In this document: positions 31,513 to 39,812 of the stretch, piece by piece
Layout of the letters: every line of letters begins with the position of its first letter
How positions within the stretch are numbered: the stretch's first letter is position 1
IMG/VR virus record: IMGVR_UViG_3300037882_001833
Span: 1 to 40,305 of that record
DNA length: 40,305 nucleotides
Reading direction: 5' to 3' (one strand)
Source: a virus
Made by a program: the position numbers and the translations under genes
The notes under the pieces: model-generated
What the model was told of the DNA's origin: nothing
Database searches by the model: none
What the model saw: the letters and a program-made list of their open reading frames with translations, nothing else

Positions 31513-32259
31513 CTAATCAGTCATACGTCCTGCTTTACGTGCTGCTGCGATACCTGCCGCATGGAGGTCGTAAGTAGCCGGGTCGTTGCGCATCCAATCC
31601 GAGACTTGCTTGCGGCTGTAACTACGGGTATTGCCGTCAGTCTCGACGCCTCCTTTGCCTCTCGATTGACGGTTAGCTTTAGATGTCTGCAAGTGCTGCC
31701 AAGCTAGTTGGATACCGTCTACGTTGTCGATAGCTTGTCGCATACTCTCTGGGAGCTTTGCTGCATAAGCTGCAACTTCCGAGGCTCGACGTCGTACTTC
31801 TGCGTCGTTTACTCCCCAGGCTTCTTGTAGCTTAGTAGCAGCCGACTGAAGCGTCTCTTGCTGCTTACCTTCTTTGATAGCAGATAGTTCTGCGCGCATC
31901 TCTACTATCAAATCATAACCTTCTTTGAGGTCAATGCCTGTGGCTTCTTTGAACTCAGTGTTAATCTTAATGAGCTTCTCAGAAGTCCAGTCAGGTGCGC
32001 CGTCTTCAGGAGTGGCATCAGCTGGAGTAGCTTCGTCTGCTGCTGGGTTAAGACTGTCGTGTAACTCAAGCTGCTCTTGCAATGAAAGCTCATTGTTCGT
32101 TGCTTCTGCTTCCGGCGTTGCTGCCTCCTCGGTGGCAACAGGTGATGTTTCCCCCAAGTCTAAATCAACTAGCGTCCCAGTCTTAGACTTAAGAAAGTCT
32201 GTTGCTACTTCTGTCGTAGCTGTGGTTGTCTCGGTCGTAGCGGTTTGTGCGTCAAGCAT
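31513..32259 (-). CDS. Capsid assembly scaffolding protein (T7 gp9-like)
   Basis: 248 residues. Very acidic N-terminal half, Thr/Glu/Ala-rich, then a helical core (EKLIKINTEFKEATGIDLKEGYDLIVEMRAELSAI) and a basic C-terminal part (SRGKGG, RKQVSDWMRNDP). This charge pattern and the slot between portal and capsid fit a scaffolding protein, where the basic end binds capsid. Starts 8 bases inside the portal 3' end. Confidence 0.75.
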   Translation of the reverse strand: MLDAQTATTETTTATTEVATDFLKSKTGTLVDLDLGETSPVATEEAATPEAEATNNELSLQEQLELHDSLNPAADEATPADATPEDGAPDWTSEKLIKINTEFKEATGIDLKEGYDLIVEMRAELSAIKEGKQQETLQSAATKLQEAWGVNDAEVRRRASEVAAYAAKLPESMRQAIDNVDGIQLAWQHLQTSKANRQSRGKGGVETDGNTRSYSRKQVSDWMRNDPATYDLHAAGIAAARKAGRMTD

Positions 32260-34132
32260 TTTGCATAGCTCCCATCATAATTTGTTGTAATTGATCTGGC
32301 TGCATTTCAGGGGTAGGCATACCAGTTGCTTCCATTAGAGATGCACCACCGTCGGTAGCAAGCTGCTGCGTTATCGCGTTTTGCTCAACTTCACCCATCT
32401 CGTCGGGTAAAGGCTGAGGTGCTTCCCCCATCTCAGGAGGTAACGCAGTCGGCTGTGGCTGCTCAGTTTTGATAAAGCGCTGGGGGTTATCTACCCGAAG
32501 TTGCTTCATCACTTCTAGCAAGATAGCTTCCTGGTCTAGCTTAGCTGATAACTCAGGGCTGCGGGCTGAGATGTCCATAACTTGGAGTAGCTTGTCGAGG
32601 TTGCGGCTCGTCTCGATTACGAAGTTAGCACCAATAGGTTGCATCTCAATCGGGAGACTGAATGCTTCCTGTGGTACTTCGTAGTAAGCAAGCATTTCCT
32701 TGTCAGAGTCAAACACAGAGATCATAACGTCTTCTGTTTGGTATTGCTGAACCAGCGAGAACGCTTTGGTTAACAACGGCAATGTGCTTTTTTGCTCAAT
32801 GAGGGTGTGAACTAAGTTGAGACGGTTACCGCCGCTGTCACGCACTGCAATAATCTCTTCAGCTGTCACCCTGTCCCCACCACGTGGCTGACCTGCTCCA
32901 ATAAGAGGACCAGTTGCCATTGCTCTGTCGATGCTTGACTCCTGAGTCGCAGCCTCTTGGTAAGTCACCGTGAAAGTCGGTGGACCCATGTCCAGCCTGC
33001 TGATGTTACCCTTCTGTGCCACCTTGAAGATCTTGCCGGGGGAGACTTTAAGGTCATCGTCGTCGAGGATGCCATCTTCGACTTTCTCGTACATACCGTG
33101 CATATGCAACAGCATATTGTCGAGCCGCAGGTTAGTCAACACGTTAGTAACGTGCAATGCTCCAAGGTTCGGGTGGAGCATTGAGATACCGTAAGGGCTG
33201 CCGATGTCAGGGAATAGCGTCATCGAGACGTAAGGCGACCCACACCAGTAAGAGCTGTCAGACATTCTAATTAGTTCTTTGCCGAGGAAGACAGCGTGAA
33301 CACTCTTGTAGACTACAGAGTTGACAATTACGTCTCCGTAAAACTCCACAAGTTTATTGTTGCTGCGAACGTCGCTCTCGCTGTTCTCTAGCTGCTGGTT
33401 CTTTGTAGTTTTACGGGGCTTGTAGGTTTTAAGACCTTCTTCACTTACTGTGTAGTACCCGTCTTTGACAGCGGCTAGAAAGTCTGCTTCGCTAGTATGC
33501 AAGTGGCACCAAGTACCCTCGCTGTCTGCATCCAGCCAGATGTCGAACGGTGACATAACTTCTAGACAAAGCTGCTCTTTTGAGACGTTGCTGACTGAAG
33601 CTGCTGAAGTACCGTCCGGCTGGAAGACTCGTCGAGTCTTGCGTTCTACTGAACTGTCCCACGTAACTCTGTAAGTGCTTGTGCCAAACAGCAGTAAGTA
33701 ACGAATGTAAAGCTCAACACTAGCAGTGATCCCAGCTTCGTTAAGTTTGTAGTTGACAGCTTTCTGCACTAAGTCTAGAACGTCTCCCAATTCGGGTTTT
33801 TTAGCCTTAGCTTCAAACCATTCATCACTGGGGAACGTAGCAGTCTTGAGGTAAGCCACCAAGGTTTCGATTACCTCAAAGGTCTTGCCTGTGTTGACTC
33901 GATGCTTCCAGTCAGATGATGTACCTGCTGTCTGCGCTGCGTCGGAGCGGAGCTGCTGTTTATCGAATGAAGAGTTACGCCACAGAGAGTAACTCTCATT
34001 CCAGCGGTTCTCTTCGAAGACGCGGAGAGATTTAGCGTCTTCGAAACGCTGCATGATGGCGTCGGCTATTTGCTTGCGGCTGATACCAGCAGCAGTCTTA
34101 GCGAGGATTAATGGGGTTGGGGTTCTTAACAT
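32252..34132 (-). CDS. Portal / head-tail connector (T7 gp8-like)
   Basis: 626 residues. DAIMQRFEDAKSLRVFEENRWNESYSLWRN, SSDWKHRVNTGKTFEVIETLVAYLKTATFPSDEWF and QPRGGDRVTAEEIIAVRDSGGNRLNLVHTLIEQ are characteristic of podoviral portals. The C-terminal 70 residues are Gln/Pro/Met-rich. Forms the dodecamer through which DNA is packaged by TerL. Start overlaps the TerL stop by one base (TAATG). Confidence 0.85.
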   Translation of the reverse strand: MLRTPTPLILAKTAAGISRKQIADAIMQRFEDAKSLRVFEENRWNESYSLWRNSSFDKQQLRSDAAQTAGTSSDWKHRVNTGKTFEVIETLVAYLKTATFPSDEWFEAKAKKPELGDVLDLVQKAVNYKLNEAGITASVELYIRYLLLFGTSTYRVTWDSSVERKTRRVFQPDGTSAASVSNVSKEQLCLEVMSPFDIWLDADSEGTWCHLHTSEADFLAAVKDGYYTVSEEGLKTYKPRKTTKNQQLENSESDVRSNNKLVEFYGDVIVNSVVYKSVHAVFLGKELIRMSDSSYWCGSPYVSMTLFPDIGSPYGISMLHPNLGALHVTNVLTNLRLDNMLLHMHGMYEKVEDGILDDDDLKVSPGKIFKVAQKGNISRLDMGPPTFTVTYQEAATQESSIDRAMATGPLIGAGQPRGGDRVTAEEIIAVRDSGGNRLNLVHTLIEQKSTLPLLTKAFSLVQQYQTEDVMISVFDSDKEMLAYYEVPQEAFSLPIEMQPIGANFVIETSRNLDKLLQVMDISARSPELSAKLDQEAILLEVMKQLRVDNPQRFIKTEQPQPTALPPEMGEAPQPLPDEMGEVEQNAITQQLATDGGASLMEATGMPTPEMQPDQLQQIMMGAMQNA

Positions 34133-35853
34133 TAGTAGTATCCCCCATATACTGGGTTAATTCTGTCGTCACTTGTTGATAGCGTCTCCCAGGGGTAACG
34201 CTTTTTGAGCTTCCCACCCTCAGTGGGTGGTATAGACTTCTCAGCGAGAACTGCGATAGCGTCTGGGACGTCATCGCGGGCCGTAGCTTTGCCGAAGAAG
34301 TCAATCGGGTTGATGACTCGCTGATTCTGCTTAAGGTGAGAAGCCATGATGACTTTGCCTTTTGTAAAAGTAGTAGCAAGTTGGTACTCGATACGCTTGT
34401 GCTTGTTACCTGTTGGCTTGTAAGCGAGAATGGAACACTGTACACCGTCTTTCTGGACAGCAGCAAGTACCTGACGACGCAGCAATTCTTGGAATCCCAC
34501 GTTCTCTATATATGCGATACGGCACCCCCACTTACGAGCGAGTCGTACAATCTCATCGCAGGTACGGGAAGGCGTAAAGTGCCCTGCTAGGGCGTCGGCC
34601 ACAACAAGGTAACCGTGGCGTGACCATCCCCCAACAATAATAGCAGTATCATCAGCTCGGCTATTGAGAGAGATAGCAGGGTCAACAGTAATAATTGGAG
34701 TGAACGCATCTGTGGTCTCGCTTCCGCCTACACGGAAAGATATAGTGTTGTCGTTACGTCCTTCAAGTAGAACGCCCTCATTCATCCAGTTGACGTTCAG
34801 AGTGTTGAGAACTTGCAGTTCGGGGCTGAACACTTTGTTGAGATACTGCGCATCGAAGACACCAGGTAGCTCTACGAGTTCTGCGCGTTTACGCTTTTCG
34901 ATCTCGGCGGTGAAGCCACTCATTATGTATCCGTCACTGTTGTCTATGCTGTTAGCGTAGATGTTGCGCTCGAAGACGTTGTAGCTGAGATCTACGTAGT
35001 TACGCTCAAGGAACGTATAGTAGTCCTGTGGATCGTAGTGAGTACCTGCGACTACTTTTTCGTTCCCCACATCATCATATACCGCTGTACCATCTGGTAA
35101 AACGCCGACTTTACGGGTCTGCTTAACGTCATTGACAATCGACATAATGTCTCCCGCCCATCGTTTGACTTTTAAGATCTTACCGGGAGAGGAAGAGTTG
35201 TCAAAGTCTACAACGTCGTCCATGATAGCGAGGTCAACGTGCTGTCCAGTTTTCTTTGCCCCCACAGAAGTAGATGAGAGCGTTGGCTCTTTGTACTTAC
35301 TGGGGCGTAACACTTGGATGGCTTCGTTGTTCCACACAACTTTAGAATCGATTGCTTCTGTGTCCATGCGGCGGGCGCGAGACACGTTAAAGTCTGGGAT
35401 GAGCTTACCTTTGATGTGGGGTCGGCGATTCCAGTAGCGTTCTTGCATCTCTGTGTCTTCAAAGTAAGAGCGTATCTCTCGCATGAAAGACTCGGAGAGG
35501 TCAAGCACGTTGGAAGCGTGCAAGATGCGAATATCTGGGTTGCGCCAGATACGCCACATGATGTACCCCACAAGTAAAGTAGACTTGCGGTGGCCACGCG
35601 GCATCTTAAGCATTCGGTTGAGGCTTGGCCCTTCTGTCGGAGCGTAGCGATTTACTTGCTGCCAACGAGAGAAAAGCTCCCCAGTCAATCTACCCGCCTG
35701 ATAGAGCTGAGGAGCTTGAAGGTGAAGGATGTAGTCGAAATGACATTCATCCCAAGCGTCGATACCACCTTGGAATTTAATCATTTCGATGAATGCCCAG
35801 TAATCGTAGAGGGCTTCGATTGCTAAATCGCAAGATGGCTTGACGCTATACAT
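34132..35853 (-). CDS. Terminase large subunit (T7 gp19-like)
   Basis: 573 residues. ATPase: KMPRGHRKST (Walker A, 83-92) and HVDLAIMDDVVDFD (Walker B, about D211/D212). Nuclease: ITVDPAISLNSRADDTAI (D391), RIAYIENVGFQ (E450) and a late DDVPDAIAVLAEK. The motor pumps DNA into the prohead and cuts concatemers. No small subunit is recognisable; the coiled-coil or beta-rich proteins just upstream are candidates by position. ATG follows the previous stop directly. Confidence 0.9.
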   Translation of the reverse strand: MYSVKPSCDLAIEALYDYWAFIEMIKFQGGIDAWDECHFDYILHLQAPQLYQAGRLTGELFSRWQQVNRYAPTEGPSLNRMLKMPRGHRKSTLLVGYIMWRIWRNPDIRILHASNVLDLSESFMREIRSYFEDTEMQERYWNRRPHIKGKLIPDFNVSRARRMDTEAIDSKVVWNNEAIQVLRPSKYKEPTLSSTSVGAKKTGQHVDLAIMDDVVDFDNSSSPGKILKVKRWAGDIMSIVNDVKQTRKVGVLPDGTAVYDDVGNEKVVAGTHYDPQDYYTFLERNYVDLSYNVFERNIYANSIDNSDGYIMSGFTAEIEKRKRAELVELPGVFDAQYLNKVFSPELQVLNTLNVNWMNEGVLLEGRNDNTISFRVGGSETTDAFTPIITVDPAISLNSRADDTAIIVGGWSRHGYLVVADALAGHFTPSRTCDEIVRLARKWGCRIAYIENVGFQELLRRQVLAAVQKDGVQCSILAYKPTGNKHKRIEYQLATTFTKGKVIMASHLKQNQRVINPIDFFGKATARDDVPDAIAVLAEKSIPPTEGGKLKKRYPWETLSTSDDRINPVYGGYY

Positions 35854-36351
35854 CTATCGAGCGTCCTCAGTAACTTCGACAAGAGCGTCGATAAACAGCT
35901 CCCAGTGCCCATTAACGTCACCAGCAACGCCGGTACCGGTGAAGACCAACGACTCTGTAAGAGCGTCAGTAGTTACTGCGAGAGCTGCTGCACCCGCCCC
36001 AAACTTAGTCAACACTGGGGTACCGACCAAGGTAAGTACGCCATCGATATCCTGTACGGCGGCTATAACTTGCCACGTGTTACGTGTTGCGCTAGAGTGG
36101 TAAACTGCTGCCCCCACAAGCATCATTGTAGAGGACTGAATGGTGCGCAACCGGAACGCCGGTTGACCTAGAATGGTCAGCTCTGCTGGTGTCGCGCCAG
36201 CAGAGTTTGCTGTCAAACGGACTGTCTCGCGTTTGTGCTTCGAGGGGTTGAGACCCATCGTTGCTTGTTCTGCTGCAAGTGCGCGACCACGGACTAGCGG
36301 GTCAGCAGAAGAGATGTCGCCTTTAGTGAAAATAGGTGGGCGCATTGACAT
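35854..36351 (-). CDS. Putative structural beta-rich protein
   Basis: 165 residues from ATG 36351 (GGAG 9 bases upstream; an open frame reaches further but without a ribosome site). MSMRPPIFTKGDISSADPLVRGRALAAEQA, then KRETVRLTANSAGATPAELTI and beta strands with alternating V/T/G (LVFTGTGVAGDVNGHWELFI). This type of small beta-sandwich is common near phage head/tail genes as a decoration or fibre-associated protein, but its exact role is unknown. Confidence 0.6.
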   Translation of the reverse strand: MSMRPPIFTKGDISSADPLVRGRALAAEQATMGLNPSKHKRETVRLTANSAGATPAELTILGQPAFRLRTIQSSTMMLVGAAVYHSSATRNTWQVIAAVQDIDGVLTLVGTPVLTKFGAGAAALAVTTDALTESLVFTGTGVAGDVNGHWELFIDALVEVTEDAR

Positions 36352-36483
36352 GATGTGTTTCTCCGTTGTAAAGTAGAGTGTGGTTGATAAGCTGTACCAA
36401 GTGGGACAGCGGTGTTGCCGCTTTACGTTGAGTATCACCCCAGCAATACCGTTATTGAGGTACTCAAGAGGCGGCAAGTAAGA

Positions 36484-36894
36484 CTAGTAGGTGGGACGTT
36501 GTGAGCGTTTCCCCAAAAATCCTAGTAGCCCAGAGGTGCGCTGCCGCTGGTCGTTACGTTTAGCAGCGGCAGCGGCAGTCTGAGCAGCAGTGAGCTGTTC
36601 CTGCTCGTCGGATGCAGCCGTTGCCGCTGCGTAACGCTGTTGATTGTCAGCGTTTTGGCGTTCAGCGATAGTGTTCTGCTGTTTAAGCTGCTCCGCTACC
36701 GACTCGGCTTGACGCTGCTCGACAATTTGCTGCTGCTTCGCGGCTTCGAGCTGTTGGTCTCCCTGCTGCTTGAGCTGGGAGAGTTGCTGCAAGAGGGATT
36801 CTTGCATTGCAGTCGTTGCTGGGTCTACCCCAGGTGTGGGTAGCGGAGCAACTGTGGTTAGCGGTTGCTCTTTGGGTTTCTTTTTGGCAATCAT
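36484..36894 (-). CDS. Gln/Ala-rich coiled-coil protein
   Basis: 136 residues. Basic start (MIAKKKPKEQP), Pro-rich stretch, then a long coiled coil (residues about 30-100: LLQQLSQLKQQGDQQLEAAKQQQ...) and a basic end (GLLGFLGKRSQRPTY). Overlaps the upstream small membrane protein gene (ATGA). Could be a spanin-like partner, a terminase small subunit or a head-assembly factor; nothing decides. A 132-base gap with an AGCGG/CCGCT hairpin separates it from the next gene. Confidence 0.6.
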   Translation of the reverse strand: MIAKKKPKEQPLTTVAPLPTPGVDPATTAMQESLLQQLSQLKQQGDQQLEAAKQQQIVEQRQAESVAEQLKQQNTIAERQNADNQQRYAAATAASDEQEQLTAAQTAAAAAKRNDQRQRTSGLLGFLGKRSQRPTY

Positions 36895-37061
36895 TTGCTG
36901 CTCGTAGGTTGTAGGTAGCGTATCTGGGTCTCGATGACGGAGAGGCGGTTGTTAAGCATTTCCATCTTGTCGTAGACTGGGCGCGTGAACGATAGTACCA
37001 TAGTGAGAACTGCTAATGAAAGCCCCACAAGCTGGATACTGAGCTGTACTCTGTTTGACAT
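36891..37061 (-). CDS. Small membrane protein with coiled coil (holin/XhlA-like candidate)
   Basis: 56 residues, start ATG at 37061, stop overlapping the next ATG (ATGA). Residues 7-25 (LSIQLVGLSLAVLTMVLSF) form one hydrophobic span; residues 30-50 (YDKMEMLNNRLSVIETQIRYL) form a short coiled coil with heptad Leu/Ile. This layout resembles small lysis-cassette or membrane-assembly proteins. Too short for usual gene calling, but overlap, composition and absence of other coding support it. A lysis role is inference. Confidence 0.6.
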   Translation of the reverse strand: MSNRVQLSIQLVGLSLAVLTMVLSFTRPVYDKMEMLNNRLSVIETQIRYLQPTSSK

Positions 37062-37101
37062 TGAGCGTACCTTCTGTGATTGTGCGTTTAAGATGCCCCC
37101 A

Positions 37102-37166
37102 GTAAAGTTTAGAGCTTAACAGTGCGGCGTTCAGAATGGGGTAGCTAAGTGTAGAGCTTAGCAGGG
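37102..37166. repeat. Short direct repeat in the gap before the small membrane gene
   Basis: AAGTTTAGAGCTTAACAG (37107-37124) and AAGTGTAGAGCTTAGCAG (37148-37165), 41 bases apart. The second forms a GCTAAG/CTTAGC hairpin. The 156-base gap 37062-37217 holds no gene that I can support. Possibly a leader or a regulatory site for the next genes. Confidence 0.5.
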
Positions 37167-37217
37167 TGGGGCTAACGTTTCCGTAAGCCGGGGAAAGTGT
37201 GACGAGTGCGGCGCTTA

Positions 37218-38396
37218 TCAGTAGTCAGCACTGTCCGGAGCGTCTGAGCTGTAAGCCCAGTCGCAGGGAGTTGGAGCGGTGAGCTGAGTGATGACATTCC
37301 TGGCGCGAGTGTAGTCAGGGGCGTCGCTGTGGTGTACGATGTCTCCCCAACTCCGGTTGAAAGTGGGGAACTCTGGAAGTCGTTTCCAAACATGGCAGTA
37401 TTCTTTGTATTGACGAAGAGTGAGACACATCATGACCAGCTCTAAGGGGAGCGAGTCACAGAGTACCATCAGCGGGATGTTGAGCGTAACGTCTCCCCCA
37501 AAATCTCTACCGCTTACATGGAGTGCACGGCTACGACTTACGAGGTGTGTAGTCTCTGGGGAGAGCGGCAGTGCTGCGGTCAGCAGCTTGTTGTAAGTGT
37601 AGGCTGGCTGCGCTGAGACTACCCAGTCGGAGTTTAGAGCTTTAGAGGGGAGACGGTCAAATGCTGTCTGTAGGAGCTTCAAGCGGTTAGCAGTTTGCTT
37701 GGGACGGGCAGCGAGACTGGCTGCTTCCCATGCTGCACGGCTTGGCTCTGTAAAGAGGAAGAAGGGGTTGTCGAAATCCCCGAAAGCGACGAAGCCCATA
37801 CCGCTGTTCATCTTTCCCCAGAATGGAAGCTCTGAGGAGTTAGCGACATCTGTGTCGTCACAGTGGTCAGCGTGGGCTATCAGGTGCCAGTCGAATTCTC
37901 GGTCGAGTTGGTAGGGGCTGTCGAAGCAGATTCCGGTGTAGCGCTCACCCCAGGAGTGGTTTGTCCCCCAAGGTATGTTGTCACTAAATCGGAGGAAATT
38001 GCGGGAGAACGTCTTCGAGCGCGCATACGGGTCGAGGAGATGGATCTCTCTTCGAGTAGCGACAGGTAGAGGAGGGAGCCTTCCGTTGGGGAGTCGCTCA
38101 ATAGTGATTCCGCGTTGAGCAAGTCGCTGGTCAAGGAGCCAGGAAGGGAGCTTCTTTCGCTGGGAGTGGTACTCTGCTGAGAGTTTCGCAGGTAGTGCTG
38201 AGTTCGTTGCTGTATGGTCTTGACGGAGGGGTCTTGCGTAGTCACTTTCGATCTCCTTGAGTGAAGAAGGACGGAGGGCTGCTTTGCGGTATTTATAGGT
38301 GGAGCGTTTAGTAGTATCTTTACCGGCTGCGCTGACAGTAGGGCGCTGTTTAGCGGGTTTCCAGTTGATGTCAGAGAGTCGGCGGTTGTAAGTCAT
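37218..38396 (-). CDS. Unknown protein, first gene of the late block
   Basis: 392 residues. N-terminus basic and Arg/Lys-rich (MTYNRRLSDINWKPAKQRP, TTKRSTYKYRKAALRP); the middle has aromatic motifs (NIPWGTNHSWGERYTGICFD, DREFDWHLIAHADHCDD) and FVAFGDFDNPFFLFTEPSRAAWEAA. I recognise no family. His/Asp/Cys density in HLIAHADHCDDTD could bind metal. As the leading gene it would be expressed first of the late set; a regulator, DNA-binding or assembly role is possible but unproven. Confidence 0.6.
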   Translation of the reverse strand: MTYNRRLSDINWKPAKQRPTVSAAGKDTTKRSTYKYRKAALRPSSLKEIESDYARPLRQDHTATNSALPAKLSAEYHSQRKKLPSWLLDQRLAQRGITIERLPNGRLPPLPVATRREIHLLDPYARSKTFSRNFLRFSDNIPWGTNHSWGERYTGICFDSPYQLDREFDWHLIAHADHCDDTDVANSSELPFWGKMNSGMGFVAFGDFDNPFFLFTEPSRAAWEAASLAARPKQTANRLKLLQTAFDRLPSKALNSDWVVSAQPAYTYNKLLTAALPLSPETTHLVSRSRALHVSGRDFGGDVTLNIPLMVLCDSLPLELVMMCLTLRQYKEYCHVWKRLPEFPTFNRSWGDIVHHSDAPDYTRARNVITQLTAPTPCDWAYSSDAPDSADY

Positions 38397-38503
38397 AGTG
38401 TTGAGCGTGAGGTGTTAAGCGGAGTCGTCAGAGACGACCACGAACGGTAGTGAGTGTCGTAACAGGGACGGAGGCAGTGGTGAGATTAGCGCCGTACAGC
38501 AGC

Positions 38504-38590
38504 TCTCATGCAGAAAATTCTCTCAGCGTCGTAGATTAAGTTGCTGAGCTTAGCAGTTCTCATGCAGAAAATTTTCTCCACGTCGTACAT
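38504..38590. repeat. Two direct repeats with AT palindrome in the divergent control region
   Basis: TCTCATGCAGAAAATT (starting 38504) and the same string starting 38558, both continuing as TCTC...CGTCGTA. Period 54 bases, about five helix turns. The second contains the 12-bp palindrome AGAAAATTTTCT. They lie between the first late gene (start 38396) and the plus-strand genes, so they could be operators for a late activator or repressor. Confidence 0.6.
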
Positions 38591-38596
38591 ACTATA
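38591..38596 (-). promoter_or_regulatory. TATAGT -10-like site for the late block
   Basis: ACTATA on plus reads TATAGT on minus, the same hexamer as in the dispersed elements, about 195 bases before the late-block start codon and next to the palindromic repeats. No good -35 at 17 bases (CCACAC), so an activator would be needed. Weak on its own. Confidence 0.3.
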
Positions 38597-38613
38597 CGCG
38601 TGCCTGTACCCCC

Positions 38614-38734
38614 GTGTGGGCGGGTAGGTGCGTGTGCTCGTAGGCGTAGGCGGGTGCTTGAGAGGGCGGGCGCGTAGGCGTAGGTGCTAAGAGAGAGGGC
38701 AGGGGAGAGGAGGGGCAAGTGGGAGCAAGGAGCG
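38614..38734 (+). other. G-rich, strand-biased tract with G-quadruplex motif
   Basis: The plus strand is almost without C runs here and full of GTAGGCGTAGG, GGGCGGG and GAGAGGG. The stretch 38697-38723 fits G3+ N1-7 four times (loops 2, 6 and 5 bases). GTAGGCGTAGG occurs twice (38640 and 38674 area). Low coding likelihood on either strand. It could act in replication initiation, packaging or as a recombination block. Confidence 0.6.
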
Positions 38735-38764
38735 CCACACGCTGACAGCCAACACACTCATCTA

Positions 38765-38807
38765 CCCTCTGGCAACGCTCGCTACCGCTCGCGGTTGCCT
38801 GTAGCAA
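38765..38807 (+). repeat. Hairpin repeat, copy 1
   Basis: CCCTCTGGCAACGCTC followed by a variable loop and TTGCCTGTAGCAA. GGCAACGC pairs with GC-G-GTTGCC, eight pairs with one bulged base. Copy 2 is at 39435-39476. Intergenic here. Confidence 0.65.
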
Positions 38808-38841
38808 TCCCGTTACTGCTAACCGACTTGAGACAACTTGC

Positions 38842-38871
38842 TTGACATTCATCTAACTATCCTGCTAACTT
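38842..38871 (+). promoter_or_regulatory. Putative promoter for the right-end plus genes
   Basis: Perfect TTGACA (38842-38847), 18-base spacer, TAACTT (38866-38871; 3 of 6). AAAGGAG follows at 38872, about 32 bases before the ATG at 38911. Consistent with an early, host-transcribed promoter. Confidence 0.4.
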
Positions 38872-38910
38872 AAAGGAGTCGAACACACCACACCAACCAG
38901 AGCAGTACAC

Positions 38911-39183
38911 ATGACAACTACAACCGAGCGTTACACACTATCTGACCAACTTACTAAGTACAGCCTTTCTGACTTCACGGCGTTTTGCTTACAGCTTATA
39001 GAACCGACTGACAGCGTGACTCACATTCAGCGAGTAACACGAATGTATCTCGATACAGCGGGGATCACCTACCGAGAGTTCTGCCACTGTAACGACTCAA
39101 CCGATATAAGCTACGCTACGCTGTCTAGCTTCTTGCTTGCCGAGCTTGACAACATGGCTGTTACTGCTCTAAGCTACCTTTAA
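38911..39183 (+). CDS. Hypothetical protein, 90 residues
   Basis: ATG 38911, MTTTTERYTLSDQLTKYSLSD; helical, acidic, Thr-rich, with AGITYREFCHCNDS in the middle. No family recognised. The N-terminus MTTT(T/L)T resembles those of the ParB-like and pentapeptide proteins (both begin MTT). It is the first plus gene after the divergent region, and likely an early host-interaction gene. Confidence 0.6.
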   Translation: MTTTTERYTLSDQLTKYSLSDFTAFCLQLIEPTDSVTHIQRVTRMYLDTAGITYREFCHCNDSTDISYATLSSFLLAELDNMAVTALSYL

Positions 39184-39211
39184 CTACTAACTACCAATCG
39201 GAGTACACACT

Positions 39212-39547
39212 ATGCCAGCCGCTAACCGCTTTGAACTAACTGCTAACCGCATCGCTTACAACACTACTGTAGCTATCTGCTTTACCGTCTTACTTACCGT
39301 GGAGATCATTAGATGTTTCTCCCCGTTAGCTGCTTTACTTCGCTGTCAGGTTGAGCGTACTATTGAATGGTACAGCTTACCAACTGTCACAACTAACTGG
39401 CACACGCTACGCTTGATCGGCTCTCTGGCTGTCACCCTCTGGCAACGCTCCCTTCGGTCGCGATTGCCTCTAGCAACTCTGGGTAACATCTCCCCCAATC
39501 TCAATCTACTGATCGTCTCAGAGGATACTGATCGGCGCTTCTGCTGA
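39212..39547 (+). CDS. Hypothetical membrane protein, 111 residues
   Basis: ATG 39212 with GGAG 8 bases upstream. Residues 17-35 (TTVAICFTVLLTVEIIRCF) form a likely membrane span. The C-terminal part (TLWQRSLRSRLPLATL) is encoded by copy 2 of the hairpin repeat, so part of the protein may be repeat-derived. No family recognised. The C-terminus runs into the GATC cluster. Confidence 0.55.
   Translation: MPAANRFELTANRIAYNTTVAICFTVLLTVEIIRCFSPLAALLRCQVERTIEWYSLPTVTTNWHTLRLIGSLAVTLWQRSLRSRLPLATLGNISPNLNLLIVSEDTDRRFC
39435..39476 (+). repeat. Hairpin repeat, copy 2
   Basis: CCCTCTGGCAACGCTC, a shorter loop and TTGCCTCTAGCAA. GGCAACGC pairs with GCG-A-TTGCC, eight pairs with one bulged A, and CC/GG closes the loop. 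Same fold as copy 1 (38765) though the loop sequence differs. It lies inside the 39212-39547 gene. Confidence 0.65.
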
Positions 39548-39579
39548 CTTCCGCATACTCAACTTAGCTTAGGCAGGGG

Positions 39580-39771
39580 GTGAATCGAGCGAAGCGAGAG
39601 AGGGGGCTGTACTTAGGCGGTGCGGCTCTGATCACACTCGGGCTTAACGCCCTCGTGATCGTGATCGTCTCTCTCTCAGTGCTTACCCTGATCGTCTCTT
39701 TGAGTGATCAACACAGCCGATCAGCATTGTCTGCTCTGTGTCACAAGCTCTCAGATGTGCGCGTCCCCTGA
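39580..39771 (+). CDS. Possible small membrane protein
   Basis: 63 residues from GTG 39580, preceded by AGGCAGGGG. A basic N-terminus (NRAKRERG) is followed by a long hydrophobic stretch (LGGAALITLGLNALVIVIVSLSVLTLIVSL), then a polar tail. A positive-inside single-span layout is believable. However, the hydrophobic codons coincide with the repeated TGATCGTCTC motif, so it could be an accidental reading of a regulatory repeat. No family recognised. Confidence 0.35.
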   Translation: MNRAKRERGLYLGGAALITLGLNALVIVIVSLSVLTLIVSLSDQHSRSALSALCHKLSDVRVP

Positions 39772-39812
39772 GACCTAAGCTGAGATTCAAAAGCTAAGTG
39801 AGAAGCACTCTC

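Noticed and set aside
38592-38852. Minus-strand open frame rich in Pro/Ala/Thr
   Set aside because: It only reads the complement of the G-rich tract; low complexity, no ribosome site and overlaps the hairpin repeat and promoter region.
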